Of a stretch of 64,000 nt of DNA, positions 60,480 through 64,000 are shown piece by piece. The notes beneath the pieces are model-generated. The model was not told where the DNA came from. It made no database searches and saw only the letters and a list, made by a program, of their open reading frames with translations. How positions within the stretch are numbered: the first letter of the stretch is position 1; every line of letters begins with the position of its first letter. Source of the DNA: Hypericum androsaemum (taxonomy: Eukaryota > Streptophyta > Magnoliopsida > Malpighiales > Hypericaceae); assembly GCA_963995505.1 (NCBI GenBank), contig OZ023190.1, positions 19,462,092 through 19,526,091 of the forward strand, read 5' to 3'. Made by a program: the position numbers and the translations under genes.

Positions 60480-63400
60480 ATGTCATCTATGGATCCGTTT
60501 TCTTGCAATAATGCTTCATGCATCTCATCTGCTCATGAACTGGCTGAGCCCAGTAACGCACAAAGCCGTATAAATAGTAATGAACTGATCATTGAAGATT
60601 TTAAAGGTTGCATTGATAACTGGAAACTACCAAAGATTTCAAAGCATGACATTTATCACGTTTCAAAAAACCCATTTTTAAGGCATGATTATGTTATCAA
60701 ACAAGAAGAGCATTCTATGTCGGTTTCCAAACCCATCGAAACTTTTCAACTATTGTCCAAAGATTCTCTTCAAAGTCATAGCAAAAAAGGTTTCAACTTC
60801 ATTCATATTGGTCTAGTCCAGGTTGGTATTATACCCCTGACTATTGCCGGTCTTGACGCATCTATCCTTGCTATCTTAAGAGATGCAAGACATCTCCATT
60901 TTAAAGACTCCCTTATGAGCTCCGTCGAGTCCAGTCTCGCCGGTGGCCCTTTATCTTTTGATTGCCATCCCAATCTCACCTTATCTTTACGCGATCCTAA
61001 CATTCTTCATGCTCTAACTCTCCAATTGAAAACTTTTAATTACGCTCTCATGCATGGTACCGTGAATATTTCTTTGAGTTTTAAAGTCCATTATAAAGTC
61101 ATGATTTCTGCGTTTGCAACAAAGCATCGTTTTCAATCCACCAAAGGCCAAACCGTTTTATTGCTAACTGATTTCACACGCGCCAATACCGTCACACCTA
61201 AAGCTATCCAATGGAGGGATGTTACCCTTCCCGACGAATGGATCTTAGAGGACATGGATCACTCTGAGACCAAACCAATTGAACCCCAACCTAGCAATGA
61301 TGTTTCACGCATCAATCGTTATTCTGGTGGTACTGTTGGTATTACTTTCAATCGTCCCTCTAGCTCGAGATCTGCAGGGAACCCTTCCCTATCTCGTAGC
61401 GAGAGTATGTCCTCTTCGTTCCAAAACCTTGGAAGAGTTTCACAAATAGGAACTCCTAATCGTCCACCGCCTGTCATACATCTCCCTGACAAGCCCAGAT
61501 TTTCCACGTCTGATCTTCCAAACCCCGCCTTACAACATGTCAACTATCGATCTCAGATTCCCCATCCCATTTATACCCATCCAAAAGCTCCTACTGAAGA
61601 AGAATCCCTTCCTTCTTCCCCCACTCCTTCACAGGTAACTGAGAACCAACAATTCCATAACGAGCTTAACGTTCTAGAAATTCCCTTCCAAATTGATAAG
61701 GACTTTCTCCGGTCTGATTTCAATGCTCCCCACAACAAAGCCAAAGTCAAATGGTTTTTCAGAAATTTCTGTAAACCTGAACGCGATCAGACTCAAACCT
61801 CTTATTACGAGTTTCTTGAGGAATATCGAACCCAGGTCTTATTTTTTGACTGGTTTGAACAATTTCTCATGCCTACTTGTATTCAAGAGATGATTGACTC
61901 CTATAATTCCTTCACAAAAATGACAAACCCTATTACCCGATCCAGACGCCACCAAAATCAATGGGAAACCACTGCTGGTGAGACCATTTCCTCCCCCCAT
62001 CCGCCATTAAGGCAGATCAATCTCAACATCGCTGATCACCCCATTGAAGCAGCTCCTTATAAGACTGCCACTGATGATGTTTTACAAAATTCTAGGCGTA
62101 TCATTGCCCAGAATAATTTTTGTAATACCCATCTCACTACGATTGGTAAACAGCTTGAACGCATCGAAGGTCAACTACCTTCATCTTCATACCCGTCTTC
62201 CTCTTCGACTCCTATTTCGACTATTCAACAACCTATCTTTAAACCCTTCCAAGTTTCACAAACAAGTATCCGCCAGATCCACAAAAATAGGGATTTTGCT
62301 GATATCCTTCGACGCCAGATCTCCAGCATTGAAGTCTCTCCTTCCTCCCCCCTTATTGCTGCCGATACCCCTTCTCTAAACTCGAACGCCATCCACACTC
62401 TTGATCAGGATTCAGATTCAGAGTCTATCAGATCATCCTCCTCTCTCCATCCCATTCTAAACCATATTCATGAACCCCAAAGGTCCTTCTCTTCGACTCC
62501 TGTCCCTGGCCCGGATATGGCTCTCGAACAAAAGCCCAGTATCCTCAACCAAGCCAAATTCAATTCCAATTCCATATACGAATGGAATATTGATGCCATG
62601 ACAGAGTACAATATTCTGTCTCTCTTACAACAAATGACCATGGCAGCCAATGCTTACAAGACACAAACGGACATTTCCGACAAATCTATTGCTGAGATCC
62701 TTATTTCTGGATTCTCTGGCCAACTCAAAGGTTGGTGGGATTTCTACCTCACGGAAGAGCAACGGCAAGAAATACTCAACAGCCTTCAACATGATGAAGC
62801 CAACAGCCCTATCTTAACACCTGAAGGTCATTCCGTACAAGATGCTGTTTCTTCCCTCATCTTTGCCATTTCTCTTCATTTCATAGGTGATTCTTCCCAC
62901 CTCAAAGACAAAAATGCCGAACTGCTTTCAAATCTCAAATGCCACAAACTCAGTGACTTCCAACATTACAAGAACACCTTCCTCACACGCGTCATGCTTC
63001 GCGAGGATTCTAATCAACCTTTTTGGAAAGAAAAGCTTATCGATGGTCTCCCTTTTATGCTAGGTGAAAAAGTCAGACGATTTCTCAAAACCACCCACGG
63101 AACCCCTATCAATTATTCTGCCCTCACCTACGGTGAACTCATCAGTATCACCCAACAGCAAGGATTACAGATCTGCCAAGATCTAAAGCTCCAAAAGAAC
63201 ATCAAGAAAGAATTGAGACAGACCAAACAGGAACTTAGATCCTTCTGTCAACAATTCGATATTTCTCGTACCCCTCAAAATTCCAAGGACTGCCATTGTC
63301 CCATTTCCTCCCCAAAACCCTACCATCATAAACACAAATCTAAACGTTATGATAAATCTTATCGTGACAAATCCTATCGTCCCACTTCCAAGTTCAATCA

Positions 63401-64000
63401 CAAGCATGACAAACGACCTTTCATACATTCTTCCAAAAAGTCTTCTTTTAAAAATGATGATCGTTTCAAAGACACTGTCTGTCACAAATGTGGCCATAAA
63501 GGTCATATTGCTAGATATTGCCGTTTGAACAAAAGACTTCACGCCTTAGATCTGACCCCCGACCTCCTTGCCCAGATCTCTGCCCTCATGATCAACGATT
63601 CTGATTCTGATTCCAGCTCTGTCACTGAAGAATCTGAACAACTTGATGAGCTCATCCACTCCTCTTCTGAGTCTGACTCAGAAAAATCCATCTGCGTCCT
63701 CACCCAAGACCAAGAATTTCTCCTCGCTATGGCTAATGACATCGAAGACCCTACCAAAAGAAAGACTTATCTTTCCAAGCTACTCAACTCCATTGACGTT
63801 TCTACCTCTGTAACTGTCCCACCTAAGGCTTACGATCTTACCAAAATCCTTCATACAAAGCAAACCCAAAAGTCTTCCCTTCCTTCCATTCCCACTTTAC
63901 AATCAGAAATCAAGACTATCAAGAAAGAACTTAAAGACCTACGAAGACAACAACTTGAAACACATTCTATTGTCCAAAACTTCCTATCAAAAACCCCTGT
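60480..64000 (+). CDS. Viral ORF1, right arm: movement protein, coat-protein region and CCHC finger, open to the window edge
   Basis: The frame is open from the first in-frame ATG (60480; another at 60489) to 64000, 1173 codons with no stop; an in-frame TAG at 60426 bounds it upstream. It covers an N-terminal extension, the movement-protein domain, the coat-protein region and the CCHC finger (63481-63522), and the window ends before the protease. It lacks the stop and insertion found in the left arm, so it is the better-preserved copy so far as can be seen. Whether protease, RT and RNase H follow intact cannot be judged here. Confidence 0.85.
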   Translation, partial: MSSMDPFSCNNASCISSAHELAEPSNAQSRINSNELIIEDFKGCIDNWKLPKISKHDIYHVSKNPFLRHDYVIKQEEHSMSVSKPIETFQLLSKDSLQSHSKKGFNFIHIGLVQVGIIPLTIAGLDASILAILRDARHLHFKDSLMSSVESSLAGGPLSFDCHPNLTLSLRDPNILHALTLQLKTFNYALMHGTVNISLSFKVHYKVMISAFATKHRFQSTKGQTVLLLTDFTRANTVTPKAIQWRDVTLPDEWILEDMDHSETKPIEPQPSNDVSRINRYSGGTVGITFNRPSSSRSAGNPSLSRSESMSSSFQNLGRVSQIGTPNRPPPVIHLPDKPRFSTSDLPNPALQHVNYRSQIPHPIYTHPKAPTEEESLPSSPTPSQVTENQQFHNELNVLEIPFQIDKDFLRSDFNAPHNKAKVKWFFRNFCKPERDQTQTSYYEFLEEYRTQVLFFDWFEQFLMPTCIQEMIDSYNSFTKMTNPITRSRRHQNQWETTAGETISSPHPPLRQINLNIADHPIEAAPYKTATDDVLQNSRRIIAQNNFCNTHLTTIGKQLERIEGQLPSSSYPSSSSTPISTIQQPIFKPFQVSQTSIRQIHKNRDFADILRRQISSIEVSPSSPLIAADTPSLNSNAIHTLDQDSDSESIRSSSSLHPILNHIHEPQRSFSSTPVPGPDMALEQKPSILNQAKFNSNSIYEWNIDAMTEYNILSLLQQMTMAANAYKTQTDISDKSIAEILISGFSGQLKGWWDFYLTEEQRQEILNSLQHDEANSPILTPEGHSVQDAVSSLIFAISLHFIGDSSHLKDKNAELLSNLKCHKLSDFQHYKNTFLTRVMLREDSNQPFWKEKLIDGLPFMLGEKVRRFLKTTHGTPINYSALTYGELISITQQQGLQICQDLKLQKNIKKELRQTKQELRSFCQQFDISRTPQNSKDCHCPISSPKPYHHKHKSKRYDKSYRDKSYRPTSKFNHKHDKRPFIHSSKKSSFKNDDRFKDTVCHKCGHKGHIARYCRLNKRLHALDLTPDLLAQISALMINDSDSDSSSVTEESEQLDELIHSSSESDSEKSICVLTQDQEFLLAMANDIEDPTKRKTYLSKLLNSIDVSTSVTVPPKAYDLTKILHTKQTQKSSLPSIPTLQSEIKTIKKELKDLRRQQLETHSIVQNFLSKTP

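Larger units (their letters stand above)
59926..60704. other. 779-nt spacer of the viral inverted repeat
   Basis: Holds a stray coat-protein-region fragment (59977-60008), a TATA-like TTTATATTTATATAATCC (60038-60062), the tRNA-Met primer site, and the leader and N-terminal coding region of the right-arm virus. It is not palindromic itself. Confidence 0.75.
53105..64000. mobile_element. Endogenous caulimovirid (florendovirus/petuvirus-like) locus, inverted-repeat arrangement
   Basis: A minus-strand viral copy (about 53270-59925) and a plus-strand copy (about 60030 to the window end) face away from each other. Domains seen are movement protein, coat-protein region with a CCHC finger, aspartic protease, RNase H and a second ORF. 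There is no integrase and no LTR pair, which fits an integrated pararetrovirus rather than a retrotransposon. Two ORFs on one strand, with the second of unknown function, fits Florendovirus; a petuvirus relative is the alternative. Breaks in the left copy: missing N-terminus, frameshift with stop, and absence of the RT core. Confidence 0.88.

Noticed and set aside
60803..63757. Minus-strand frames matching plus-strand frames at 56869-59827
   Set aside because: They are antisense shadows of the viral ORF1 in the two arms of the inverted repeat; their pairing only reflects the palindrome.

Overview
The window is nuclear DNA from a flowering plant. Genes are intron-rich with GT..AG introns. Products are typical of land plants: a GRAS regulator, chloroplast and cytosolic phosphoglycerate kinase, plastid GAPDH and a defensin. 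The intergenic space is AT-rich and packed with plant transposons and an endogenous pararetrovirus. Species cannot be fixed from the sequence alone. The arrangement metalloprotease-like gene / plastid PGK / cytosolic PGK / GAPCp looks ancestral for angiosperms, because Arabidopsis (from memory) keeps the same pieces split between two duplicated segments.

Layout. 1-1003: broken LINE ORF1 (minus) beside a purine minisatellite. 2101-3804: single-exon GRAS gene (minus). 5937-6786: degenerate DNA transposon with a nested foldback MITE. 7172-9300: six-exon plastid HEAGH membrane protein (minus). 9806-12136: two short copia-like elements fused head to head inside one 5-bp target duplication. 13046-15196: plastid PGK (6 exons). 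16042-18716 and 18905-29554: nested non-autonomous Mutator-like elements; the second carries a 9.6-kb Ty3/gypsy chromovirus. 29776-31567: cytosolic-type PGK with the same six-exon structure but two serious lesions. 31978-37622: a SINE, small repeats and a poly(A) retroposon. 38877-41873: plastid GAPDH (GAPCp type, 14 exons). 42723-50700: a Tat/Athila-like LTR element (minus) without RT/integrase, with a hAT MITE in one LTR. 51879-52374: two-exon defensin with a long Gly/Pro/Glu tail. 53105-64000: an endogenous caulimovirid (florendovirus/petuvirus-like) arranged as a large inverted repeat that runs off the window.

Function. GAPDH and PGK catalyse consecutive steps of glycolysis and the Calvin cycle, so the host genes between 7 and 42 kb form a linked carbon-metabolism cluster with a plastid-development gene beside it. 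The plastid PGK and GAPCp look intact. The cytosolic-type PGK has lost a substrate-binding arginine and has a frameshift in its last exon. More than 13 kb of nested transposons also separate it from its upstream neighbour, so it may be a dying copy.

The most unusual structures are the pararetroviral inverted repeat (arms about 99.7% identical by eye over 3.3 kb, with a 779-nt spacer holding a promoter-like motif and a tRNA-Met primer site on the arm with the long open frame), the U5-to-U5 retrotransposon dimer with exchanged LTRs, and the defensin-tail fusion. All sequence comparisons were made by eye; no database search was run.
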